Shown: positions 8,942 through 17,397 of the stretch, piece by piece | Layout: each line of letters starts with the position of its first letter | How positions within the stretch are numbered: the first letter of the stretch is position 1 | Assembly (NCBI RefSeq): GCF_018449515.1 | Contig: NZ_JAAVUQ010000012.1 | Span: forward strand, 62,001-126,000 | Length of the DNA stretch: 64,000 bases | Reading direction: 5' to 3' | Source of the DNA: Caballeronia sp. dw_19 | GTDB lineage: Bacteria > Pseudomonadota > Gammaproteobacteria > Burkholderiales > Burkholderiaceae | Notes under the pieces: model-generated | Database searches by the model: none | What the model was told of the DNA's origin: nothing | Seen by the model: only the letters and a program-made list of their open reading frames with translations | Translations under genes and position numbers: made by a program

Positions 8942-9397
8942 CTACTTTTTCTTCTTCAACGCCAGCATGGTGCCGCGACACTTTTTGGCGCCGCAGCGGC
9001 ATTCGTATTCCTGCTTGAGCTTCTTCGTGATGCGACCGTCGATGACGAGACCGTAGTCGTAGTACAGCTCTTCATCTTCCTTGATCGCACGCAGCGCGTG
9101 GATGAACACGCGCCCTTCCTTCTCTTCGGCTTCGCAATTCGGCGCGCACGAATGGTTGATGTAGCGTGCGCTGTTGCCGTCGACCTTGCCGTCAATCACT
9201 TTGCCGTTTTCGAGCGCGAAATAGAACGTATGGTTCGGCTCGTCCGGGTTGTGCGGATGACGGCGCAACGCCTCTTTCCACGAAATGCGTTCGCCTTTGT
9301 ACTCGATTATCCGTTCGCCTTTGGCGAGCGGCATCGCGGCGAACACGCCCTTGCCGTGTATGCCCGAACGGCGGACGGCGACCCTCCGTGAACTCAT
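8942..9397 (-). CDS. SET-domain protein methyltransferase-like
   Basis: 151 aa, essentially a bare SET domain. The SAM/lysine-channel motif NHSCAPNC is at 81-88, the catalytic tyrosine segment LYYDYG at 111-116, and a post-SET zinc-binding Cys pattern CxCx4C at 133-140; it ends in a lysine-rich tail. SET enzymes methylate lysines and are best known in eukaryotes; small SET proteins of this type are also found in bacteria. The substrate is unknown. It stands alone, convergent with the histidine kinase gene. Confidence 0.88.
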   Translation of the reverse strand: MSSRRVAVRRSGIHGKGVFAAMPLAKGERIIEYKGERISWKEALRRHPHNPDEPNHTFYFALENGKVIDGKVDGNSARYINHSCAPNCEAEEKEGRVFIHALRAIKEDEELYYDYGLVIDGRITKKLKQEYECRCGAKKCRGTMLALKKKK

Positions 9398-9496
9398 CGA
9401 ATGAATCCTTTAAAACGAATCGGTTTGGCTTAGCAGACGCTTGAACTTCGCCTCGTCCCGGTTTCACGCGAACGGTGACGAACCGGAACGTGGATT

Positions 9497-9536
9497 AAAA
9501 AAACGCGGCGGCCTGAATGCGAGGCGCCGCCGCGTT
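9497..9536 (-). terminator. Rho-independent terminator for leftward transcription
   Basis: An 11 bp stem pairs 9502-9512 with 9526-9536 and has an A-run on the + strand at 9497-9503, which is a U-run on the minus transcript. It begins about 10 bases past the stop of the small minus-strand ORF at 9547-9678. Confidence 0.85.
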
Positions 9537-9546
9537 GCTGTCCTTC

Positions 9547-9678
9547 TCATTGCGCTGGTTGCTTCGGTTGCTTCATGTGCTGCAATTCACTGTCCTTCGC
9601 CGCCCGCGTGAGGGTGAAACCATGCGGGCGAACAACGGCATCGTACACGTTAGGCGCGCACGAGTTCAACCGCTCCAT
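9547..9678 (-). CDS. Possible 43-aa small protein downstream of the OYE gene
   Basis: A minus-strand frame from ATG at 9678 to TGA at 9547 encodes 43 residues (MERLNSCAPN start, QPKQPAQ end). It has mostly G/C third positions, starts 18 bases after the stop of the flavin reductase gene, and ends just before a strong terminator. There is no clear ribosome binding site and I recognise no family. It could equally be part of a 3' untranslated region. Confidence 0.3.
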   Translation of the reverse strand: MERLNSCAPNVYDAVVRPHGFTLTRAAKDSELQHMKQPKQPAQ

Positions 9679-9696
9679 AAATTCGAGCCGCGAGTT

Positions 9697-10809
9697 TCAG
9701 CGCTGACCGAACGAGATATCGCCGAACAACGCTTTTTGTTCGCGCGGCTGCGAGCGCCAGTATTGCGGCGGCGCTTCGACGGTCGCACCCAGTTGCGCGG
9801 CCGCGTGCCACGGCCAGCGCGGATTGTAGAGCAGCGCACGCGCCAACGCGACGAGATCCGCCTCGCCCGACTCAATAATTTCTTCGGCATGCTGCGGGTC
9901 GGTGATAAGACCCACGCCCATGGTATTCACGCCCGTCGCTTCCTTGATGGCCTTTGCGAACGGCAGCTGATAACCCGGCGACAGCGGAATTTTTTGCAGC
10001 GGTGAAACACCACCCGACGACACATCGATCCAGTCCACCTTGTGTTTCTGCAACTCCTTCACGAACACGATGGTCTGCTCGATATCCCAGCCGCCTTCCA
10101 CCCAATCCGATGCCGACACACGCAGGCCGACGGGTTTATCGGCGGGAAAAGCGGCGCGCACGGCGTCGAAGACTTCGAGCGGAAAACGCATGCGGTTTTC
10201 GAGCGAGCCGCCGTATTCATCGGTGCGCTGGTTGGCGAGCGGTGAGAGAAACTGATGCAGCAGATAACCGTGGGCCGCGTGCACTTCGAGTGCGTCCAGG
10301 CCCAGGCGCGCGGCGCGCTTCGCTGTCGCCACGAAGGCTTCGCGTATGCGGATCAGGCCGGCTGCGTCGAGGGCTAGCGGCGGTGTTTCGCCTTCCTTAT
10401 GCGGAATCGCCGATGGGGCCGAGGGCATCCAGCCGCCTTCTGACACGGGGATCAGTTGACCGCCTTCCCAAGGCACCGCGCTCGACGCTTTGCGGCCCGC
10501 GTGGCCGAGTTGCATCGTGATGGCGATGTGTGAATATTTTCGAATGGCGTCGATGACGGGTTTGAGCGCGGCTTCAGTCACGTCGTCCCAGAGGCCGAGG
10601 TCGCCGGGGGTGATGCGGCCATCGGGTTCGACTGCGGTTGCTTCGAGGCAGAGCATGCCGGCGCCCGAGAGCGCGAGGTGTCCGAGGTGGATCATGTGCC
10701 ATGCGGTGGCTTCGCCGCGTTCGGCAGAGTATTGGCACATCGGTGAGACCACGATGCGGTTCGGAAGCGTCACGCCTCGCAGCGTGAAGGGCGAAAACAG
10801 AGCGCTCAT
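9697..10809 (-). CDS. NADH:flavin oxidoreductase, OYE family (YqjM/NamA type)
   Basis: 370 aa FMN-dependent ene-reductase that reduces activated C=C bonds or electrophilic xenobiotics with NAD(P)H. The N-terminal LPNRIVVSPMCQYSA places a cysteine at residue 25, the redox-tuning Cys typical of the YqjM/xenobiotic reductase class. LGHAGRKAS and HAAHGYLLHQFLSP carry the substrate- and FMN-binding histidines. The length is normal. It is followed by a possible small ORF and a terminator; the upstream side adjoins repeat element copy B. Confidence 0.93.
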   Translation of the reverse strand: MSALFSPFTLRGVTLPNRIVVSPMCQYSAERGEATAWHMIHLGHLALSGAGMLCLEATAVEPDGRITPGDLGLWDDVTEAALKPVIDAIRKYSHIAITMQLGHAGRKASSAVPWEGGQLIPVSEGGWMPSAPSAIPHKEGETPPLALDAAGLIRIREAFVATAKRAARLGLDALEVHAAHGYLLHQFLSPLANQRTDEYGGSLENRMRFPLEVFDAVRAAFPADKPVGLRVSASDWVEGGWDIEQTIVFVKELQKHKVDWIDVSSGGVSPLQKIPLSPGYQLPFAKAIKEATGVNTMGVGLITDPQHAEEIIESGEADLVALARALLYNPRWPWHAAAQLGATVEAPPQYWRSQPREQKALFGDISFGQR

Positions 10810-10860
10810 GGGAGGGTTTCCGGAGGAAAAGGGCGTTTCAGAATAGCACTTTGAGGGCGG

Positions 10861-11904
10861 GCCGTTCGCACTCGGGGTTTTGGTTTTGGGGGCGTGTTCT
10901 GTTCTGGGGGTTGGTGGTCAGGGGTCAGGGTGCTTGGCTCTGGGGGTAGTGGTCGGGGTCAATGCCGGGTTGGTGCTTTCGGCGTTAGTGGTCTGCGAGA
11001 GTCGGATATTCTCTTTATCACTATTAGCCACTGTGCGTGGCGGCACGTCATTTCTTTGTCCAAAGCGACAAAGAAACGAAGCAAAGAAAACGCTTTTACA
11101 ACCCGCTACCCTAAGTGTCCACAGCGTGCAGTTTTCATTCATAGGTGCCCCAAAAGCACGGTGCTCGCCAGAGCCACGGATGTGTGAAACCCTCCTTCTC
11201 GCGAATCCTGACACGAACACGCTTCGCCCCGTACGCTCTCGGGCAAGCACCATTGCCAAGGAACCCGCGCGGCCTCACGCGTTCTGGCTGCCGCGCTCTT
11301 CGCGTGTCAGCTACGTGGTCTGACGGTTATGTCCGTAGGTCACGGCACCACGCGTGTTGCTGCTCCAGTTTTGGTGAGTTACCCGCGTGGTCACCACAGT
11401 TATTTGCGTGGGGACGGCCTTACGCATCTTCGCGACCTCGTTTCCAGCAGGGTTGGCGACATGGTTCGAGGCGTGTACACATTTGGAGGGAGGTTATCCG
11501 CGGATAGCGCGGGGTGCTCCTTGGGCAGGTTCAATCACTGGTGGCGAAGCGTGTGGGTATCCGTGTTCGGAGAAGGAGGGGTTCACACATCCTCCGCTCT
11601 GGCGAGCACCGTGCTTTTGGGGCACCTATGAATCAAAACTGCACGCTGTGGACACTTAGGGTAGCGTGGTTTAAAAGCGCTTTCTTTGCTTCGTTTCTTT
11701 GTCGCTTTGGACAAAGAAATGACGTGCCGCCACGCACAGTGGCTAACAGTGATAAAGAGAAAATCCGACTCTCGCAGACCACTAACGCCGAAAGCAGCAA
11801 CCCGGCATTGACTCCGACCACTAACGCCAGAACCGACCACCCCAGCACCAACCCCGACCACTACCCCCAAAACCTAACACCCGTCCACCAGCGTGAGCGA
11901 AAAC
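10861..11904. repeat. Paired-arm repeat element, copy B
   Basis: Same architecture and orientation as copy A: a type X arm forward (about 10951-11280), a divergent centre (about 11280-11420), and a type Y arm in reverse complement (about 11424-11826). The right terminal sequence (CCGTCCACCAGCGTGAGCGAAAAC) ends within three bases of the stop codon of the glutamine amidotransferase gene; the left end near 10863 is degenerate. The shared core contains the same 10 bp hairpin, and the flanks are G-rich on the left and C-rich on the right. No recognisable protein is encoded. Confidence 0.85.
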
Positions 11905-11906
11905 CT

Positions 11907-12626
11907 CTATTTCGCTGGCTCAAAGCGGTCCAGCCATTCGCCAAAAATCTTCCGCGCGGCGCGCTCCAACGCCGGTCCATGCCGAACCGTATCGGCGCGT
12001 AAGGCGGTCACCGTCGTCCCGCATTCCGCCACTTCACCCGGATACGCGACAAGCCAACTTTCAAACCGGTCGACCAGGATTTCCGGATGGCATTGCAAGC
12101 CCAGAACGTGATCGCCCCAACTGAAAGCCTGATTCTCGCAAACATCTGTAGATGCAAGCCGCGTAGCGCCATCGGGAAGATCAAAGGTATCGCCATGCCA
12201 ATGGAGAACCGGTGTCGGCTGATCATCCACATCGAAATGCCGCAAAGCAGAAGCCCGTCCCGCTTCGGTCAACGTCAACGCCTTCCAGCCGAGTTCCTTT
12301 TGCGCCGCCGGATAAACCTTCGCCCCGAGCGCCCGGGCAATCAACTGCGCACCCAGGCAGATGCCAATAGTCGGCAACCCCGCCGCAATGCGCTTTTCCA
12401 GCATCGCGAGCAACGGATTCAAATGGGGAAACAGCGCGTCGTCGTAAGCGCCGATCGGGCCGCCAAGGACGACCATTAACGATGTATCGAGCGGATTAGG
12501 AGCGTCGATGCGAGCGCGCCCCACATCGAGATAACGTACCAGTTGGCCACGATCGCCCAGCACCAGTTCCAGGCTGCCAAGATCTTCGAAATAGACGTGG
12601 CGTATCGCCAGGACTTCACGTTTCAT
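11907..12626 (-). CDS. Class I glutamine amidotransferase-like protein
   Basis: 239 aa. The nucleophile elbow GICLGAQ has Cys90, and the catalytic His180 and Glu182 are in LQCHPEI, so the triad is complete. It resembles the stand-alone GMP-synthase-like glutaminase group, in which the acceptor is often unknown. A repeat element directly abuts its stop codon. Cytoplasmic. Confidence 0.9.
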   Translation of the reverse strand: MKREVLAIRHVYFEDLGSLELVLGDRGQLVRYLDVGRARIDAPNPLDTSLMVVLGGPIGAYDDALFPHLNPLLAMLEKRIAAGLPTIGICLGAQLIARALGAKVYPAAQKELGWKALTLTEAGRASALRHFDVDDQPTPVLHWHGDTFDLPDGATRLASTDVCENQAFSWGDHVLGLQCHPEILVDRFESWLVAYPGEVAECGTTVTALRADTVRHGPALERAARKIFGEWLDRFEPAK

Positions 12627-12760
12627 CGGCGGTCATCCAGGAGAGCGGGCAAGCTGGGATCAGTACGCGCGGCATCCGGCCGCGCACAAGGGAGAGGCGC
12701 AGTCGAGCAGCCAGCGCACCGCCAACGGGCGCGCGGCTCGAATAGTCTAACCGAGACCGG

Positions 12761-12789
12761 CGTGCTTCGCGCTCAGGGCGCGAAGCACG
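12761..12789. repeat. Perfect 12 bp inverted repeat
   Basis: CGTGCTTCGCGC (12761-12772) and GCGCGAAGCACG (12778-12789) pair perfectly around a 5-base loop. There is no T-run, so it is not a classical terminator. It lies about 30 bp beyond the stop of the MarR gene and may act as a 3' RNA hairpin. Confidence 0.6.
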
Positions 12790-12821
12790 GACGGCGAACG
12801 TGAAGCTTCAGGCAGCGACGC

Positions 12822-13466
12822 TTACGCGACCTGCGCGAAGATCTTCCAGTTCTTCTTCTGCTTGGCGAGATCGCCTTCTTCGTATACCGAACAATCGAGA
12901 CGCAGGTCGGTATCGGCCATGTCGATGTTCAGCAACGCGCAGTGATGCGGCGTCTTCTTCGGGTTCTTGCTCGCTTCGAGGTGCGTGCAGCTCAGGCACA
13001 TGCGGTGCGGCGGAATCTGCTGCACCACTTCGAGCTGTCGAATGGTCTTGAGCAAGCTGCGGTACAACTGCGACTGCTCATCGACTTTCAACGTGCCGAC
13101 CGCCTTCGACAAGAACTCCGGCCATACCAGCGCCTTCTTGGCTGCCGTCTTTCCGCGTGCGGTCAGGCGTACTGCCAGCGCGCGCCCGTCGTCCAGCGCG
13201 CGGCGCTTTTCGACCAGACCCTTGCCTTCCAGCGTGCTGACGGCATCGCTCGTGGTCGCGGCGGTCAACGCCGTTTCCCGTGCGATCTCGCCAAGCCGCA
13301 TTGGACCGCGCCGCTGCATCAGCAACACGAGAATTTCGCCCTGGGTCGGCGTCAAGCCCGCACCCTCAGCCCATTCCCACGCCTGGCTACGCATCGCCGT
13401 GCTCAACCGCAGCAAACCATGGGTCACCCGCCCTGTGGCCTGCTCTCCATATACGCCTTCGCTCAT
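12822..13466 (-). CDS. MarR-family regulator with a C-terminal cysteine cluster
   Basis: 214 aa. A MarR winged-helix domain covers about residues 15-145 (LGEIARETALTAATTSDAVS recognition helix region; DDGRALAVRLTARG wing). A non-standard tail of about 55 residues follows with CLSC at 157-160, further Cys176 and Cys192, and His162, 174 and 175. The spacing suggests a zinc or Fe-S site that could make it a metal or redox sensor. It precedes the DnaA-box region. Confidence 0.88.
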   Translation of the reverse strand: MSEGVYGEQATGRVTHGLLRLSTAMRSQAWEWAEGAGLTPTQGEILVLLMQRRGPMRLGEIARETALTAATTSDAVSTLEGKGLVEKRRALDDGRALAVRLTARGKTAAKKALVWPEFLSKAVGTLKVDEQSQLYRSLLKTIRQLEVVQQIPPHRMCLSCTHLEASKNPKKTPHHCALLNIDMADTDLRLDCSVYEEGDLAKQKKNWKIFAQVA

Positions 13467-13789
13467 AGTCGTTCGCTTCGTCTTTCTTGATGCTTATCTG
13501 ATGGTTCGGCAACGGCTCGAAACCGGTAAAACGTCAGACCCCGCTCGTTTTACCCAAGCCGCTGCAGGCTCAATCGCCGGCATATCCGACCGGCGAATCC
13601 TTTCGTATCAACTACCGTCTCAAAATTCGGGCGATCAAACCGATACAGCTAGTTCGTCGTCCGGATAAGGACATCTATGTTTCTTCGCGGCGCCTGTTCT
13701 AGACCGTCCAGCGCTTCATTTGTTTCACCGGCCGTGCTTCCCCCTACCGGTAAAACCGACATTCTAAGCGACTGGAACCAAACGTACAC

Positions 13790-14035
13790 CTTAGTTATTC
13801 ACAAAACACTGTGGATAACACCGTGGATAACCACATTATTCGATGTGCGCCGATTCTTGATAACCCCCCGGCGTGCAAATCCGCCAAATTGTTATCCCTC
13901 GAAACCCCGTTCGATGCAAGGCTCCACACCGTAGTTATGCGCACTCCAAACTGTTGAGTTTGTGGAGATTTTATCGGTTGTCCACAGAATTGCACGATGC
14001 TTGTTAACTACTATTACGTATGTATACGAACTCAT
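13790..14035. other. DnaA-box cluster with AT-rich segment (candidate origin region, part I)
   Basis: Five 9-mers resemble the DnaA box TTATNCACA within about 190 bp: TTATTCACA 13795-13803 (exact), TGTGGATAA 13810-13818 (exact, reverse), CGTGGATAA 13822-13830, TTATGCGCA 13935-13943 and TTGTCCACA 13978-13986 (each one mismatch). An AT-rich stretch TTGTTAACTACTATTACGTA lies at 14001-14020. This composition is what a chromosomal origin shows. It belongs to a 690 bp gene-free region (13467-14158). The origin role is inferred, since dnaA is ~39 kb away. Confidence 0.55.
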
Positions 14036-14087
14036 GACAGTAAACCTTGGAGGTAGCTTATCGGCATCGGCCTGAAAGAAAATGACG

Positions 14088-14119
14088 AAAAAAAACCTGC
14101 CGGGGAGCAGGTTTTTTTT
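14088..14119 (-). terminator. Bidirectional Rho-independent terminator
   Basis: ACCTGC and GCAGGT flank a CGGGGA loop, with an A-run on one side and eight T on the other. It lies 40 bp past the stop of the YbdK-type gene. Confidence 0.88.
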
Positions 14120-14158
14120 CGGGAGGCGATCAAGGCCGCTGGAACCAAGGGCGATCGA

Positions 14159-15274
14159 TCACTCGCGCCACTGCAGACATTGCTGGCGCACAGCTTCGTG
14201 CAGCGACCGCTCGCGATCGAAAACACCGCGCAACCAGGTTGCGTCGTTCATGTTGCTGCGGGCGATATCGCCGACCTGACGCAGCGCTTCGTTCGAACCA
14301 AGCGCGTCAGCGTGAGGCGCGATCACGTCAAGCGTAGCCAGGATGTCTTCGGCAATCGTGCGGCGCTCGCCCGTTTGCGGATCGATGCAACTGCCCTCCA
14401 GGCCGAAGCGGCAAGCCTCGAACCGGTTGAACGTGTAGACGAGATAGTCGTCCTCTTTCAGCGTCAGGGGTTTATCGAGCAGCAGGTAGCGCGCGAGCGT
14501 CTGGATGTAGCAGGCAATGGCCGCTGCGCGATCAACCGACAACGGCGTGTCCATCACCCGGACTTCGATCGTGCCAAAACCCGGCTTCGGCCGGATGTCC
14601 CAGTAGAAATCTTTCATGCTGTTGACCACGCCGGTGCTCACCATCTTTGAGAAATATTCCTCGAAGCTGTCCCACGTGAGCGTGAACGGCGCGCGCCCGG
14701 ACAGCGGAAATGCAAAGACAGAATTGAGGCGAGCGGAATGAAAGCCGGTATCGACGCCCTGCACGTACGGCGACGAAGCCGACAACGCAATGAAGTGCGG
14801 AATAAAGCGCGACATGGAATGCAGCAGGAACAACGCACTGTCCGGGTCCGGGCAGCCAATGTGCACATGCTGGCCGAATACCGTGAACTGCTTCGCGAGG
14901 TAACCGTAGAGCTCGGAAAGGTACTGAAAGCGCGGGGTATCGAAGATCTGGCGGTCGCTCCACTGCTGGAAGGCGTGCGTGCCACCGCCACACAGCCCGA
15001 CGTTGAGGTGGTCAGCAGCGGCCACCAGGGTGTCACGGATGGCACGGAGGTCCGTTACGGCCTGTTCATGCGTCGTACAGATGCCCGTGGACAACTCGAT
15101 CATGCTTTCCGTGATCTCCGGCGTGATGCTGCCAGGGATCTTTTCGTCCTTGACGAGCCGCATGAGATCGGAGGCGGCCTTGGTCAGGTCGTAGTCGTGC
15201 GTGTTGACGACCTGGATCTCGAGTTCGACGCCGAAGGTGAACGGCTCCGAGTTGATGAAAGGTTCGAGTGACAT
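14159..15274 (-). CDS. YbdK-type carboxylate-amine ligase (glutamate-cysteine ligase 2 family)
   Basis: 371 aa, matching the YbdK/GCS2 family length. It starts with EPFTFGVELEIQVVN, the ATP/Mg-binding strand of the glutamine-synthetase-like fold, and has GGGTHAFQQWSDR and FGQHVHIGCPDPD segments typical of the family. YbdK has weak gamma-glutamylcysteine ligase activity; the physiological substrate is not settled. A true gshA is present separately in this window. A ribosome binding site (AGAGGCACC) lies just before the ATG. Confidence 0.92.
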   Translation of the reverse strand: MSLEPFINSEPFTFGVELEIQVVNTHDYDLTKAASDLMRLVKDEKIPGSITPEITESMIELSTGICTTHEQAVTDLRAIRDTLVAAADHLNVGLCGGGTHAFQQWSDRQIFDTPRFQYLSELYGYLAKQFTVFGQHVHIGCPDPDSALFLLHSMSRFIPHFIALSASSPYVQGVDTGFHSARLNSVFAFPLSGRAPFTLTWDSFEEYFSKMVSTGVVNSMKDFYWDIRPKPGFGTIEVRVMDTPLSVDRAAAIACYIQTLARYLLLDKPLTLKEDDYLVYTFNRFEACRFGLEGSCIDPQTGERRTIAEDILATLDVIAPHADALGSNEALRQVGDIARSNMNDATWLRGVFDRERSLHEAVRQQCLQWRE

Positions 15275-15448
15275 GGTGCCTCTTGATTGACAAAGCCTGG
15301 GGCGCCGGCCGACACCTTATCGGCACGACGCGCCCGATAAGCCGGGTAACGTGCTCAAGCGCTCAAAGACCCGTTCAATGACACGCCGGCGACCCGATAA
15401 AAATGAGAAAAAGACAGGATAAAACGCTGCTTAGCCCTTGCTTGAACG

Positions 15449-16651
15449 CTACTCGCGCCGTTCGCCGATCGCCGACAAACTGCGATACACGAGAAACGGC
15501 GTAACAATTTGCAGCACGACGATCGAGCACATGACGATTGCCCGCAGCGTCGGGTCGTAGTCGGGATACAGCACGTACATATCGTCGACGAGCAGGTACG
15601 CGAGCGCCGACATCGGCGTCAACGCGACCCCGAGCGCCGCGCCCTGTTTCCAGTTGAGACCGCTTGGTTTGGCGAAGATCAATACGCCGACCAGCTTGCC
15701 AACGAAACGCGCCACGATCAGCGCCAGCGCAGCCAGACCGCCCAGCGCGATATCGCGCCATTCGAACGATGTCAACGTCAACGCGAACAAAATCACCGTC
15801 AGCAACCAGCCTGCCGTGCCGAAATGTGTCGGCCAGAGTTGCGGCCGCTCGTTCGAATTCTTCACGATGATGCCAGCCGCCAGCAGCGCAAGAATGGTCG
15901 ACAGCTTGAACACATGCGCGATCGCGATCGCGAGCAACACGAGACCGAATAGCGCGACGAACGAGTGCTCGTCGTTGGTATTCAGCCGCCGGTACAGCAG
16001 ATTGCAGGCCAGCGCGAGCAGCAGCGCGAGCAAAAGCGAACCGAGCAACAGATAAAGCGGCTGGACGATCGTCGCGAGCGTGTTGCCGTAGATCTCTTGG
16101 TGCAGCACGCCGGCCGCGAGTTTTTCGACGATCACCGCGTACATGCTGTTGAGCGCGGTCAGCGTGAGCAATCGTTGTGTGACCTGGCCTTCCGCGCGTA
16201 GTTCGGTACGCAGTTGAATGACCATGGCCGGTGACGTTGCCATGGCAATTGCGGCAATTACAACTGACGGCATGGTCGGCACTTTGCACAGCGTCAGCGC
16301 GATCAATACGAAACCGAACGTGAGCGTGCTTTCCGCAATGCTCGACAAGATCAGATAAGGATTGCGGCGAATCCAGCGCAAGTCGAGCCGGCTGCCGAGT
16401 TCGAACAGGAGCAGGCCAAGCGCGACGTCGAGCAACGGTCGCGAGATTCCTGCCGAACTGACATCGATCACACCAAAACCTGCGTTGCCCGCGATCAGGC
16501 CAATGACGGCGTAGCCCGTGATGCGCGGCAAACGCCAGGCGCGCCAGAGCAATTCACCACAGAGGCCCGCGGCAACCAGTGCAAGACCAGCCCAAAAAAT
16601 GGCGTCGGGTGTGAGTGGCCAAACCGGTAAGAATGAAAAGGCCGACTTCAT
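15449..16651 (-). CDS. CPA2-family cation:proton antiporter (KefB/Na+/H+ exchanger domain)
   Basis: 400 aa, almost wholly hydrophobic with about 12 membrane segments, so an inner-membrane antiporter. The repeated segments (ITGYAVIGLIAGNAGFG, LLLFELGSRLDLRWI) fit the Na+/H+ exchanger domain. It lacks the C-terminal TrkA-N nucleotide-binding domain of full-length KefB/KefC, so glutathione gating is not indicated. It is downstream-proximal to the YbdK gene on the same strand with 174 bp between them. Confidence 0.9.
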   Translation of the reverse strand: MKSAFSFLPVWPLTPDAIFWAGLALVAAGLCGELLWRAWRLPRITGYAVIGLIAGNAGFGVIDVSSAGISRPLLDVALGLLLFELGSRLDLRWIRRNPYLILSSIAESTLTFGFVLIALTLCKVPTMPSVVIAAIAMATSPAMVIQLRTELRAEGQVTQRLLTLTALNSMYAVIVEKLAAGVLHQEIYGNTLATIVQPLYLLLGSLLLALLLALACNLLYRRLNTNDEHSFVALFGLVLLAIAIAHVFKLSTILALLAAGIIVKNSNERPQLWPTHFGTAGWLLTVILFALTLTSFEWRDIALGGLAALALIVARFVGKLVGVLIFAKPSGLNWKQGAALGVALTPMSALAYLLVDDMYVLYPDYDPTLRAIVMCSIVVLQIVTPFLVYRSLSAIGERRE

Positions 16652-17132
16652 CGTGAGGATTTCTCCTTCGCAGCTAGTGCGGATAGACAGTGAATGGGCA
16701 GGTGATGCGCGGCAACAGTGCGCGTTGCCGGAAAGGTTCGTTGCCCGGTGATTCTTCAGGCTCCGTCAAGCCCCGTTGGGACTCGTCGGCCGATTGACAG
16801 CCGATTCGCTGGTTGGCCAGTCGGTCCGTTGCTGTCATGGCAACGGTTGCAGCGTTTTTTTCAATCCACGTTGCTCGCGAAGAGCCCGGTTTGAAGCGAT
16901 AAGCCGGCAAGGCGGCCGAACGAAAGAACGGGGATTGTGCCATAGCTCCCGGCAGCACTTGTTCAACCCCTGCGCTAGTTGGAACCGAGCGGTAACAATG
17001 GGTTTCAGTGTCTCGACATAAGGAAAAATTTACCTTCAAGAGGGTCGGATTTTATTGTTGTTTCGTCTGAGACAAGGCGGTTTTTCCACTTTGAGTGCTG
17101 CCGATGACGCTTGTTTTAAGGTTTACAAGTTT

Positions 17133-17380
17133 TGTTTATATATACGTAGTAGTAGTTAACAAGGCCGCACGATTTCTGTGGATAACTCCATTTTCATCAG
17201 CGTTTACAAGCGCTTGAAGGACGCATAAGCAGATAGTGAACGTGTGGGCGTCCGAGGGTGAACTCCGAACAACTTCGGGCGAATTCGCGGTGCGACGAAG
17301 TTGTCCCGTTTACGCCCACAGCGAGTACACAGGTCATTCGCGCGAAATTCGCCGGGTTATCCACAGGCTGCGGTGGATAG
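17133..17380. other. DnaA-box region with AT-rich module (candidate origin region, part II)
   Basis: This lies in the gene-free stretch 16652-17397. Exact DnaA boxes are TGTGGATAA 17177-17185 and TTATCCACA 17357-17365, with a weaker GGTGGATAG near 17372. TTTATATATACGTAGTAGTA (17136-17155) is very AT-rich. The block 17144-17187 is an inverted copy of 13976-14019: TACGTA, TAGTAGTTAACAAG and TTCTGTGGA are shared at the same spacing. The two copies face each other across the YbdK and KefB genes. Confidence 0.5.
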
Positions 17381-17397
17381 TTTGCCGACCAATGTTT

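Noticed and set aside
9461..9476. GTTTCACGCGAAC, reminiscent of a ParB site
   Set aside because: Only part of the parS dyad matches and symmetry is lost; no parAB genes in the window.
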